From positions 1-30,172 of the forward strand of contig DASRRM010000088.1 of the NCBI GenBank assembly GCA_035695715.1: a stretch of 30,172 nt of DNA. Direction: 5' to 3'. The notes under the pieces are model-generated. The model saw only the letters and a list, made by a program, of their open reading frames with translations, searched no databases and was not told the DNA's origin. Made by a program: the position numbers and the translations under genes. Origin of the DNA: RYN-428 sp035695715 (GTDB lineage: Bacteria; Planctomycetota; Phycisphaerae; Tepidisphaerales; Tepidisphaeraceae). Below, in pieces: positions 16,838 through 24,696 of the stretch. Positions within the stretch are counted from its first letter, which is position 1; the number at the start of each line of letters is the position of its first letter.

Positions 16838-19800
16838 AGATTGCCTTCTGGGCCGGCCGTCATACGCGGGCCATTTTATTTCTGCTGGCCGCATTGGTCG
16901 TCGGCGGTGCGGTTGGCGCATTTGGCCTTCCGGTTTCGCTTTTTCCGCGGGTCAGCTTCCCGAACATCCGTGTGGAAATCGACGCAGGGGATCGCCCCGC
17001 AGAGCGGATGGAAGTCGAAGTCACCCGTCCGGTGGAAGAGGCGTTACGGTCGACTCCGGGTGTGCGGTCGATCCGCTCAACCACCAGCCGCGGCAGCGCG
17101 CAAATCTGGGCCACGTTCGACTGGGGCGATGACATGGCCGCCGCACTGCTTCAAGCCCAGTCGCAGGTCAATAAGCTGCTGCCCGCATTGCCGGCAGGCA
17201 CGACGTTCGACGTGCGGCGAATGGATCCAACCGTCTTCCCGGTGATCGCCTACAGCCTTACCTCCGACACCCGCTCACTCAGCGAATTGCACGACCTGGC
17301 CGAGTATCAACTCCGCCCGATTCTGGCCACCGTCAACGGCGTGGCGCGCGTCGAAGTGCAGGGAGGCGGCGTCGAAGAATTCCGCATCGTCGTCGACCCC
17401 GCCCGCCTGCTCGAACGGCAGATGACCATCGCCGATGTATCGGCCGCGCTGGCATCGGCCAACGTGCTAACCGCCGTCGGCCATGTCGAGGAGCGCGACC
17501 GGCTTTACCTGATCGTTACGGACACGCAGTTCAAAAATGCCAACGACATCGCCGGCACTGTCTTGCGCGCAAGCCCGCTGGGCGTTGTGCGCGTAAGCGA
17601 TGTTGCCGAGGTTCGCACCGAGGCTGCCCCCGCTTTCACGCGCACCACTGCCGACGGACATCCGGCCGTGTTATTTAACGTCTACCAGCAGCCCGGCGGT
17701 AACACCGTTGCCATCGCCAAAGGCATCCGCGCGGCCTTGGCGCAGGAACAAAAGCACATCCCCGCGGGTGTCACTATTACGAATTGGTACGACCAGAGCA
17801 ATTTGATCGTGGCGTCGGCCGCCAGCGTTCGCGATGCGGTCATCATCGGCGTCATCCTGGCGGCGCTGGTGCTGCTGGTATTTCTGCGCGATTGGAAGAT
17901 CACCCTGATTGCCGCCCTGGCGGTGCCGGTCGTACTGGCGGTCACCGCGCTGGTTCTTTACGCGCTCAACCAGAGCTTCAACATGATGACGCTGGGCGGG
18001 ATGGCGGCGGCGGTCGGGCTGATCATCGACGATGCCATCGTCATGTCCGAGCACATCGTCCGCCGGCTGCACGCCCGGCGCGACGCCAATGCCAAAGAGA
18101 CCGTTTTGCGCGCGACCGACGAATTCGCCAAGCCGCTCAGCGGCTCATCTCTCTCGACCATCGTCATCCACATTCCCCCGGCGTTTCTGGTTGGCGTCTT
18201 TGGGGCTTTTTTTGCCGCGCTGTCGCTGTCGATGGCGACAAGCCTGATCATCTCATTTTTCGTTACCTGGCTGGCGATTCCCGTCATCGCCGCCCGGCTG
18301 CTGGGGTCGAAGAAAAGGGTGGCAGGGGCTGAACGCCCGCAGAAAAAGCCGGGCCGGCTTTATCCGGCAGTGATGCGAAAAACCCTGGCACATCCATGGT
18401 TGATTCTGCTGCTGGTGGTGCCGATTCTTGCCTTGGGGTACCTGGGAAACCAAAAGGCCAAATCCGGCTTCATGCCGGAAATGGATGAAGGGGGATTCAT
18501 TCTCGACTACATCGGCCCGGCGGGGGCATCGCTTACCGAATCGGACCGGCTGCTGAAGCAGGTCGAGCAGATTCTGAAAGACACGCCGGAGGTGCAAACG
18601 TATTCGCGCCGCACCGGCTATAGCCTGGGCGGCGATGTCAGCGAAAGCAACACCGGCGATTTTTTCGTCCGCCTTAAGCCGTTTCCCCGCCGCGGGGTCG
18701 ATGAAGTGAAGGATGATGTCGAGGGCCGGATCAAGAAAAATGTGCCGGGCCTGGACATTGAACTGGCGCAGGTCACCGGCGATTTGATCGCCGATCTATC
18801 CGGAAATCCCGAGCCGATCGTCGTCAATCTCTATTGCGATGACCCCAAAACTCTTCTGTCACTCGCTCCAAAAGTTAAAGCGCTGGTCGAAAAAGTGCCC
18901 GGCACCACCAGCGTCGAAAGCGGCATTCGGCCCGCTGGGGATGGCCTGAATATTCAGATTGATCGCGTGAAAGCAGCGGCCGAAGGCGTCGACCCGGAAG
19001 TGGTGACGCAAAGTTTGTCCGGCCTGGTCGGTGGGACTATTTCCACACAGATTCAGCGCGGTACGAAGCTCGTCGCTTTGCGCGTCTGGGTGCCTCCTTC
19101 GCGGATCAATACTTCGCAGAAGATCGGCCAGCTCGAGCTTCGCGCGCCCGATGGGCACATGTTTCCCCTGAACCGCGTGGCGACGTTCTCGGTGAGTGCG
19201 GGCCAGCCCGAAATCACCCGGGAAAACCTCAAGCGCATGGTCGCCGTCACCGCGCGAATCAACAATCGCGACCTGGGCTCCACCATCCAGGATGTTCGCA
19301 AGGCCCTGGACCAGAGCGGCTTTTTGCCGAACAATGTGCGCTATACCCTTGGCGGGCTATACGAGCAGCAGCAGATCGCTTTTCGCGGGCTGATCAAGGT
19401 AATCGCTGCCGCCGCCGCTCTGGTATTCCTGCTCCTGCTGTTCATGTACGAGAGTTTCCGCGTGGCGGCCTGCATCATGTTCACCACGTTGCTGGCGATG
19501 GCGTTTGTGTACATCGTTCTCTGGCTGAGCGGAACGGAAGTAAACATTTCCTCGCTGATGGGGATGGTGATGATCGTCGGCAACGTGACCGAGGTCGCCA
19601 TTTTTTATTACTCCGAATACGCCGACGCCACCAGCGAAGGCACCGGCATCGATCGTTTGATCGCCGCCGGCACTTACCGGATGCGCGCCATCACGATGAC
19701 GACGGTGGCCGCCATTCTGGCGCTGCTTCCCTTGGCACTGGGAATCGGCCAGGGCTCGGGAATGCTTCAGCCGCTGGCGATTGCCATCATCGCCGGATTG

Positions 19801-19899
19801 GTGGTGCAATTGCCGCTGGTGCTGCTGGTGCTGCCGGCGTTGCTAGCGATGGTCGGCAAGGCGCGCCCAATGTCATCGTCCGTTTCGCCTGGGGTCTAA
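16834..19899 (+). CDS. RND efflux permease (AcrB/CzcA superfamily)
   Basis: A 1021-residue proton-driven inner-membrane pump with the RND repeat: a membrane segment near 12-31, a porter loop, six segments (about 333-490), a short cytoplasmic loop, then the second half (about 520-1005). TM4 carries the proton-relay pair D399-D400 (GLIIDDAIVMSE), as in AcrB. The second porter loop starts GFMPEMDEGGF, which resembles heavy-metal (CzcA-type) pumps. In TM10, where AcrB has the essential Lys940, this protein has E920 (GNVTEVAIFYYSEY). So it is an RND member outside the best-known HAE1 and HME groups, and the substrate cannot be assigned. The GTG start at 16834 has GGAG 6 bases upstream and overlaps the adaptor stop. 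Confidence 0.95.
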   Translation: MKIAFWAGRHTRAILFLLAALVVGGAVGAFGLPVSLFPRVSFPNIRVEIDAGDRPAERMEVEVTRPVEEALRSTPGVRSIRSTTSRGSAQIWATFDWGDDMAAALLQAQSQVNKLLPALPAGTTFDVRRMDPTVFPVIAYSLTSDTRSLSELHDLAEYQLRPILATVNGVARVEVQGGGVEEFRIVVDPARLLERQMTIADVSAALASANVLTAVGHVEERDRLYLIVTDTQFKNANDIAGTVLRASPLGVVRVSDVAEVRTEAAPAFTRTTADGHPAVLFNVYQQPGGNTVAIAKGIRAALAQEQKHIPAGVTITNWYDQSNLIVASAASVRDAVIIGVILAALVLLVFLRDWKITLIAALAVPVVLAVTALVLYALNQSFNMMTLGGMAAAVGLIIDDAIVMSEHIVRRLHARRDANAKETVLRATDEFAKPLSGSSLSTIVIHIPPAFLVGVFGAFFAALSLSMATSLIISFFVTWLAIPVIAARLLGSKKRVAGAERPQKKPGRLYPAVMRKTLAHPWLILLLVVPILALGYLGNQKAKSGFMPEMDEGGFILDYIGPAGASLTESDRLLKQVEQILKDTPEVQTYSRRTGYSLGGDVSESNTGDFFVRLKPFPRRGVDEVKDDVEGRIKKNVPGLDIELAQVTGDLIADLSGNPEPIVVNLYCDDPKTLLSLAPKVKALVEKVPGTTSVESGIRPAGDGLNIQIDRVKAAAEGVDPEVVTQSLSGLVGGTISTQIQRGTKLVALRVWVPPSRINTSQKIGQLELRAPDGHMFPLNRVATFSVSAGQPEITRENLKRMVAVTARINNRDLGSTIQDVRKALDQSGFLPNNVRYTLGGLYEQQQIAFRGLIKVIAAAAALVFLLLLFMYESFRVAACIMFTTLLAMAFVYIVLWLSGTEVNISSLMGMVMIVGNVTEVAIFYYSEYADATSEGTGIDRLIAAGTYRMRAITMTTVAAILALLPLALGIGQGSGMLQPLAIAIIAGLVVQLPLVLLVLPALLAMVGKARPMSSSVSPGV

Positions 19900-19977
19900 C
19901 TTCTTTGTGTGGCGACTCCCGCCCCGAGTGCGTTTGAACTCAGGGGAAGTGGGGATTGGGGTGACAGTGAGTTTCGT

Positions 19978-20073
19978 AATGTTCACGCCGGTGTCTGAGG
20001 TACTCCGAAGACCCGGATCCTTCGCGCGACCGATCCGGGTCTTCGGAGTACCTCAGACACCGGCGTGAACATT
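19978..20073. repeat. perfect 42-bp inverted repeat downstream of the efflux operon
   Basis: Arms 19978-20019 and 20032-20073 are perfectly complementary over 42 bases, with a 12-base loop. The ends carry TTCACGCCGG (19982-19991) and CCGGCGTGAA (20060-20069). The inner ends carry ACCCGGATC and GATCCGGGT. It sits 78 bases after the RND permease stop. It would form a very stable hairpin in RNA or a cruciform in DNA and may end the efflux transcript, but no T-run follows. It belongs to the dispersed palindrome family of this window. Confidence 0.95.
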
Positions 20074-20184
20074 TAGAAAATCCGCCCCTCGCCCATCTCC
20101 TGGGACTACAGGAGGAGGAATTCCGTCGCCACCATTGAGCGCCACACCCTCTCGCCTGTGCCCTGACATGCCGGCGGCGTGTGT

Positions 20185-21072
20185 ATGAAGCCGCGGCATG
20201 ATATATACAAACGCGTGTGGGATTTCAGCGTTGATGAAGGGATCTGCCTGATCGTCGCGACTGCGATTGTCGTCGTCCGTTTCTTTCCAATATTCATACC
20301 GCTGTTTGGGGCGCGGGCGGCGCGACGAGGTGCGTGGAAACGACGGCTCGCGCTCGTTCTTACCATTCTTATTGCCTTGATGATCCTCGGCGCTGTCCTG
20401 CGATATTGGGCCGATCCGGTGAATGTAGTCGGGCATCTCGATTATCAGATTCTCTTTTTTATGTGCGGCTTCGCCTGGATTATTCTCACAATCACGGCGA
20501 TGCCGATTGTCGGATACAGTGTTCGCGACGATGCCATCGAACGGGACAATCCCGCCGCCGTCGCGGTGGCGTGCGGGGCGGTCTTGGGCTTCATGCTGAG
20601 CTTTGCCGGCGCGAACATCGGCTATGGGCCGACGATCTGGACGACCCTGCTCCCGGCAATGCTGGCCTTTGGCATCCTGTTTCTGGCCTGGCTCGCGTTT
20701 GAGTTCCTGACGCGCGCTGCCGAGGCTGTGACGATCGATCGCGATATTGCCACCGGCCTGCGCGTGGCGGGGTTGCTCGTGTCATGCGGCGCAATTTTGG
20801 GCCGGACAGTGGCCGGCGACTGGATGGGGTGGGATGCGCTGTGGCGAGACCTCGAACGGTTTATGTGGCCGGTGGCGGGCATCGTCATGTTGTCGGTCGT
20901 TTTCAATGTTGTAGCGAAGCCAACACCGCTGCGCCCAAGCCCGCCGGTCTTTATGATGGGCGTGGTGCCGCTATTGGTTTGCATTGCCCTGTCGGCGGGT
21001 TTCATCCTTCATACCGGGCGGCCGGCGGCTTTGCCGCCTGCGCTTTGGCGCGACGTCCGGAGTGAGAAATGA
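20185..21072 (+). CDS. polytopic membrane protein, DUF350-like
   Basis: A 295-residue inner-membrane protein with about seven or eight hydrophobic segments (roughly 17-41, 56-73, 87-110, 125-145, 153-175, 189-209, 225-245, 256-275). Two internal repeats resemble DUF350 units: ERDNPAAVAVACGAVLGFML (119-138) and DRDIATGLRVAGLLVSCGAI (185-204). DUF350 proteins (YjfL in E. coli) are often encoded beside glutathionylspermidine-synthase-like ATP-grasp enzymes, and such a gene follows directly here, overlapping in ATGA. That context supports the call more than similarity alone. The start may be ATG 20185 or GTG 20179; an in-frame stop at 20164 rules out earlier ones, and the ribosome site is weak (GGCGG). 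The biochemical role is unknown. Confidence 0.72.
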   Translation: MKPRHDIYKRVWDFSVDEGICLIVATAIVVVRFFPIFIPLFGARAARRGAWKRRLALVLTILIALMILGAVLRYWADPVNVVGHLDYQILFFMCGFAWIILTITAMPIVGYSVRDDAIERDNPAAVAVACGAVLGFMLSFAGANIGYGPTIWTTLLPAMLAFGILFLAWLAFEFLTRAAEAVTIDRDIATGLRVAGLLVSCGAILGRTVAGDWMGWDALWRDLERFMWPVAGIVMLSVVFNVVAKPTPLRPSPPVFMMGVVPLLVCIALSAGFILHTGRPAALPPALWRDVRSEK

Positions 21073-22334
21073 CCGTCGCTGCTCCAGATATTCCGGGTCT
21101 CGGCGATCTAGGCAGCGCGTGCCCGCTGCGCGCCGGCTCGGCGATTGAGCCATTGAAATTTGAGTCCATCCGCCGGCGAATGATGCTGCGAGCCTGCAAG
21201 TGGGATGCGCAAGTCGAGGATGTTTGCACGGTGTCGGCGTTTCCGCTGCTGATCGATCGATCGGGCTGGAGCCTGCTGGCCACGCTGGCTGAGTCGTTGG
21301 CCGGTGAGTTGATGGCGGCGGAAGATGAATTGACCGGCCGCCCGAAACTTCATCATTTGTTATCCATCCCGCGGCGGCTTCGAAACGTTCTACGTGAGGT
21401 TCGCCGGCTCGGGGCAGCGCTCGCCGCGGCGCGTGTGCTGCGGTTTGATTTTCATTGGACGCGCGACGGCTGGCGAATTTCGGAGGTGAACAGCGACGTG
21501 CCGGGAGGCTATGCCGAGGCTTCGGAATTTCCCCAGATGATCGCCCGTCATTTTCCCAATTGCGAGCCGGCAGGAAATCCGGCGGAACAGTGGGCAAAGG
21601 CCATGGCCCTGGCTGCTGCGCCGGGTTCTCATGTTGCCCTCGTGTCAGCGCCTGGCTTTATGGAAGACCATCAGGTCGTCGCTTATCTGGCACAGGTTCT
21701 GCAAAACAAAGGCATCCAACCGCACCTGGCGCAACTGCACCAGATCGTCTGGCAGGAACGCCGGGCATTCCTGCAAACCGCCGGCGCGATTCCGTTATCG
21801 GCCATCGTGCGGTTTTATCAGGCAGAATGGCTCGCCTTCCAGCGCTCCTCAAGCTGGTCGCCGATGGTCGCAGGAGGGCTCACGCCGGTGTGCAATCCCG
21901 GCACCGCAGCGCTGACCGAGAGCAAGCGTTTTCCCCTCACATGGGATGCGTTGACAACGCCAATGCCGACCTGGCGGCGTCTTCTTCCCGAGACGCGCGA
22001 TCCGCGCGACGTGGGTTGGCGAACCGACAATTCCTGGCTTCTCAAGGCGGCGTGGTGCAATACCGGCGATGCCGTGATTGCACGCGAATGGGTGCTGCCG
22101 GGCCATTGGCGGAAGACTTGCCTGGACGTTCTGTTCCGGCCAGCTCAGTGGGTGGCGCAGCGCCGGTTCGACGCCGCGCCGGTGGCAACTCCCGTGGGCG
22201 AGTTGTTTCCCTGCGTGGGGGTTTACACGATTAACGGGCGGACTGCGGGGGCGTATGCCCGGCTGTCGCGCGGGCCGGTGGTGGATTACAAAGCCATTGA
22301 TGCGGCACTTCTGGTTAAGGACGATGCTCGATGA
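21069..22334 (+). CDS. glutathionylspermidine-synthase-like ATP-grasp ligase
   Basis: A 421-residue protein that looks like the C-terminal amidase-free synthetase (GSP_synth) family of ATP-grasp ligases, which make amide bonds using ATP. Supporting segments are RFDFHWTRDGWRISEVNSD then VPGGYAEA (125-150), corresponding to the family's E-x-N-x-D-x-P region, and TALTESKRFPLTW (279-292), like the NKALL-type segment. WLLKAAWCNTGDAV (323-336) would be the nucleotide-loop region, and VGVYTINGRTAGAYARLS (383-400) the late strand with metal ligands. Similarity is motif-level and somewhat divergent, so the substrates may not be glutathione and spermidine. GGAG lies 6 bases before ATG 21069. It overlaps the genes on both sides by 4 bases, which strongly suggests one functional unit. 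Confidence 0.68.
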   Translation: MTVAAPDIPGLGDLGSACPLRAGSAIEPLKFESIRRRMMLRACKWDAQVEDVCTVSAFPLLIDRSGWSLLATLAESLAGELMAAEDELTGRPKLHHLLSIPRRLRNVLREVRRLGAALAAARVLRFDFHWTRDGWRISEVNSDVPGGYAEASEFPQMIARHFPNCEPAGNPAEQWAKAMALAAAPGSHVALVSAPGFMEDHQVVAYLAQVLQNKGIQPHLAQLHQIVWQERRAFLQTAGAIPLSAIVRFYQAEWLAFQRSSSWSPMVAGGLTPVCNPGTAALTESKRFPLTWDALTTPMPTWRRLLPETRDPRDVGWRTDNSWLLKAAWCNTGDAVIAREWVLPGHWRKTCLDVLFRPAQWVAQRRFDAAPVATPVGELFPCVGVYTINGRTAGAYARLSRGPVVDYKAIDAALLVKDDAR

Positions 22335-23122
22335 AAACCGACGACATCTACAACGCATGGGCGCCGCCAGAATCGACGTGGGCACGCTGGGCCAAGCCCG
22401 TCCTGTTTGCCCATGCCGGCAAGGAAGCGAGGCCGGTTGCCGATGTTCCGCAGGAGTCGGGCGATGTCACTGCTTCGCCGCAGAGATTCCAGGCTTTCGC
22501 GCCGGCCGATGGCCTGACGGCGATGATTGTTGATCTGCCTGATGAAACCGGCGTGCGAGCGGGGATGGCGTTGGCGCATGCCGGCTATCGGCCGGTGCCA
22601 CTGTACAATTCCGTTCCCGAGTCGAATGCCGGCGGATCTGCAGCCGGCGGCATCGTGGCCGTTCCCATGGCGCGGATTCTCGCCGCGCTCGACGCGTTTG
22701 CCGATGAGTTGCGCGAATTGGCGCTTCCCGCGGAAGCGCCACCGGCTTTTCTCCTGGACAGTCGCCGCCGCCGCGGTGGGCCTCTGCCGCCGGGCGCGTT
22801 TGACAACCGCTCCATCAGTCTGCCGACCGATTTCCCCTCGGCGAATTTCCTTTTGGCGAGCGGCGTGCAGCGAATCGTCGTGATCGCCGAAGATGGCGCG
22901 GAAATTCAAAATGACCTGGCCCATACCCTGCGCCGCTGGCAGCAGGCCGGGTTAAAAATATTTCGCTGCTCCGATCGTGCTAATGCCGCGGTGCAACCGA
23001 TCACCATCGCGCGCCCGCCTTACTTTCGACATCTATGGTATGGCCTGCTGGCGACCGTCGGCTTGAGGCGCAGCGCTCTGGGCGGATTCGGCGGATTCCT
23101 TCCGCTGCCTTCAACCGGGTGA
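22331..23122 (+). CDS. protein of unknown family, third gene of the DUF350/ATP-grasp unit
   Basis: I do not recognise this 263-residue protein. It has no signal peptide or clear membrane segment. A tryptophan-rich start (residues 10-20) is followed by an alpha/beta-looking first half (TAMIVDLPDETG, then AGMALAHAGYRPVPLYN). A conserved-looking middle has AFLLDSRRRRG (139-149) and FDNRSISLPTDFPS (157-170). A strand-helix pair follows, VQRIVVIAEDG and then DLAHTLRRWQQAG. The tail is hydrophobic and Gly-rich (233-263). AAGGA lies 9 bases before ATG 22331, and the start overlaps the ATP-grasp stop in ATGA. Coupling to the two preceding genes suggests it is a partner or accessory factor of the ligase. 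It could be lineage-specific. Confidence 0.75.
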   Translation: MKTDDIYNAWAPPESTWARWAKPVLFAHAGKEARPVADVPQESGDVTASPQRFQAFAPADGLTAMIVDLPDETGVRAGMALAHAGYRPVPLYNSVPESNAGGSAAGGIVAVPMARILAALDAFADELRELALPAEAPPAFLLDSRRRRGGPLPPGAFDNRSISLPTDFPSANFLLASGVQRIVVIAEDGAEIQNDLAHTLRRWQQAGLKIFRCSDRANAAVQPITIARPPYFRHLWYGLLATVGLRRSALGGFGGFLPLPSTG

Positions 23123-23166
23123 ATCGCGGCACGTATCTTTCAAGGGCGGATTTTCGCGGAGGCAAT

Positions 23167-23988
23167 ATGAATAAGCTGCTGGTCGTTCTCGCCGTCGCCT
23201 TGAGCTTCGCACTTCCGGCCGCGCGCGGCGAAGAGGCCGCGAAGCTTAAGGCCGTCATGTATGTTGGCGGTTGCTGCCACGATTACAAAACGATGCCGGT
23301 TGTCTTGAAGGAAAAGATCGAGGCGCTGGCGAATGTCAGCATCGACATCAAATCAGTGCCCAAGCCGGCGGACATGGTGGCGGCGTTCAACGATCCGAAG
23401 TTCGGCGAAGGATACGATGTGATCATCTACGACATCTGCTTCGGCGAAAACTGGAAGGACGGCGATTATGACGCCGCCCTGCGCCTGGCCAAGGAAGGAA
23501 AGCCCGCGGTTTTCGTGCATTGCTCGGCCCACACCTATCGCCCGCCGCGCGATTCCAAGGCGCCCAATCTGAAGGAGCGCGAGGCGATCGCCGACGCCAA
23601 ATGGCATGCGCTGGTTGGGATGGACACGCGCGTCCATGACAAATTCGAGGGCTTCGCGACCGAAAAAGCCGACAAGGAAAACCCGATCATGAAGAGTTTT
23701 CCCGATGATTGGAAAACCACCGGCGACGAGTTGTACAACACCATCAAGATGATGCCCACCGCCACGCCGTTGTTAACGGCCAAAAGCCCCGCCAGCGGAA
23801 AAACCCACACAGTGGCGTGGGTGAATCATTTCGGCAAAGCCAAAATCTTCGGCACCACCCTAGGCCACGACATGCAAACCGGCGGCGACGCCGCCTATCA
23901 GCGCCTGCTGGCGTATGGAATTCTGTGGACGTGCGACAAGCTTGGGGCTGATGGCAAGCCGCTGGCGGGATATGGGGGGCAGAAGTAA
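23167..23988 (+). CDS. secreted ThuA-like domain protein
   Basis: A 273-residue exported protein. The signal peptide is MNKLLVVLAVALSFALPAARG, with cleavage near residue 20. The rest is a ThuA-like fold (class-I glutamine-amidotransferase-like flavodoxin fold), with AVMYVGGCCHDY at the first strand, YDVIIYDICFGENW, AVFVHCSAHTYR, and late HTVAWVNHFGKAKIFGTTLGHD. Such proteins are abundant in Planctomycetota and are associated with sugar or trehalose-related metabolism, but the reaction is not established. GGAGG is 4 bases before ATG 23167. It starts 45 bases after the previous gene, so it could share that transcript, though functional linkage is unclear. Confidence 0.88.
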   Translation: MNKLLVVLAVALSFALPAARGEEAAKLKAVMYVGGCCHDYKTMPVVLKEKIEALANVSIDIKSVPKPADMVAAFNDPKFGEGYDVIIYDICFGENWKDGDYDAALRLAKEGKPAVFVHCSAHTYRPPRDSKAPNLKEREAIADAKWHALVGMDTRVHDKFEGFATEKADKENPIMKSFPDDWKTTGDELYNTIKMMPTATPLLTAKSPASGKTHTVAWVNHFGKAKIFGTTLGHDMQTGGDAAYQRLLAYGILWTCDKLGADGKPLAGYGGQK

Positions 23989-24011
23989 ACCGCATTTTCG
24001 GGAAAACGACC

Positions 24012-24104
24012 TTCACGCCGGGGCAAGCGGCGCGTGAAATCGTGGGCTTGGAAAATCCTGGTGCCGCGCCGCCCCGGATTTGCGCAGCGCCTCGTGAATC
24101 CCGG
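24012..24104. repeat. truncated copy of the dispersed palindrome family
   Basis: The left end word TTCACGCCGG (24012-24021) is followed by GGCAAGCGGCGCG, matching the left arm of the element at 28585. The central CCGCGCCGCCCCGGATT (24064-24080) with GCGCAGCGC matches the centres at 25546 and 28638. The expected right arm is missing, and the centre pairs poorly with AATCCCGG at 24097-24104. It therefore looks like a decayed or half element. It lies 24 bases after the thuA-like stop. Confidence 0.75.
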
Positions 24105-24140
24105 ACCATGCGCCATCGATGTCATGGTCGGTACATGAGT

Positions 24141-24611
24141 CTAATCTACGACCCGAACGGGAATTTCCGGCGCAACGTCTCCATCGTCCGACCTTCCCAA
24201 AAGTCCCACGAAGTCCCTGAACGTCGGCGCTACCTGGTCAACGCATTCTCGCTTTGAATCGTACCAATCCATGGCCACAACAGGTCTGGCCCCCCCGGAT
24301 ATGTCGAACGCGATGCATGACCCGCCACCGTTGCTCCCGATCAAGAATAGCTCGGGATAGAATTCCTGCCTCTGGTATCCGTTGTTGTTCTCGATGATTT
24401 CTTCGGCGGCCCAAAGCTGAAACCACAATGGGCTGACCGGTAGCGAGCCGTTCCCACCGTTGGAAATCGAAAGGAACTCGAAATATTCTTCGGGAAGTTC
24501 AAAGGGAATTTTGCTCCTTAACTCAACAAGAACCTGCTGATCGCATGCCGGTCGCCGGTCCCATTTTGCCGCCGGATCGAAAACTGCAGAGTGCAACGAT
24601 GAATCAGCCAT
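24141..24611 (-). CDS. SMI1/KNR4 (SUKH) family protein
   Basis: A 156-residue protein with the SUKH pattern: LPEEYFEFLSISNGGNG (39-55), FLIGSNGGGSCIAFD (89-103) and a final helix APTFRDFVGLLG. This matches the SMI1/KNR4 superfamily, whose bacterial members are frequently immunity proteins to polymorphic toxins and are also found as orphan proteins. No toxin gene lies beside it here, so an immunity role is only possible. ATG 24611 is the natural start; the ribosome site is weak (GGTGG). It sits downstream of the SGNH hydrolase on the same strand with an 85-base gap. Confidence 0.85.
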   Translation of the reverse strand: MADSSLHSAVFDPAAKWDRRPACDQQVLVELRSKIPFELPEEYFEFLSISNGGNGSLPVSPLWFQLWAAEEIIENNNGYQRQEFYPELFLIGSNGGGSCIAFDISGGARPVVAMDWYDSKRECVDQVAPTFRDFVGLLGRSDDGDVAPEIPVRVVD

Positions 24612-24696
24612 TTACCACCAACTTTCCACAGCCCCGGATATTCACACCGACGGCGCATTTTGCTTTCGCCCGGAATTCCGCTCCCAGACGGGCTCA

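Noticed and set aside
15961..16863. 300-residue frame opposite the adaptor gene
   Set aside because: Low-complexity Ser/Thr/Gly-rich antisense shadow of the membrane-fusion protein and its Pro-rich tail.
19978..20073. Standard intrinsic terminator
   Set aside because: The hairpin is far longer than terminators and is not followed by a T-run, so it is listed as a repeat.
20110..20188. Strong AGGAGGAGG followed by a 17-codon TTG-initiated frame ending on the DUF350-like ATG (possible leader peptide)
   Set aside because: The TTG lies 16 bases from the purine run, too far for normal initiation, and the peptide has no recognisable features.
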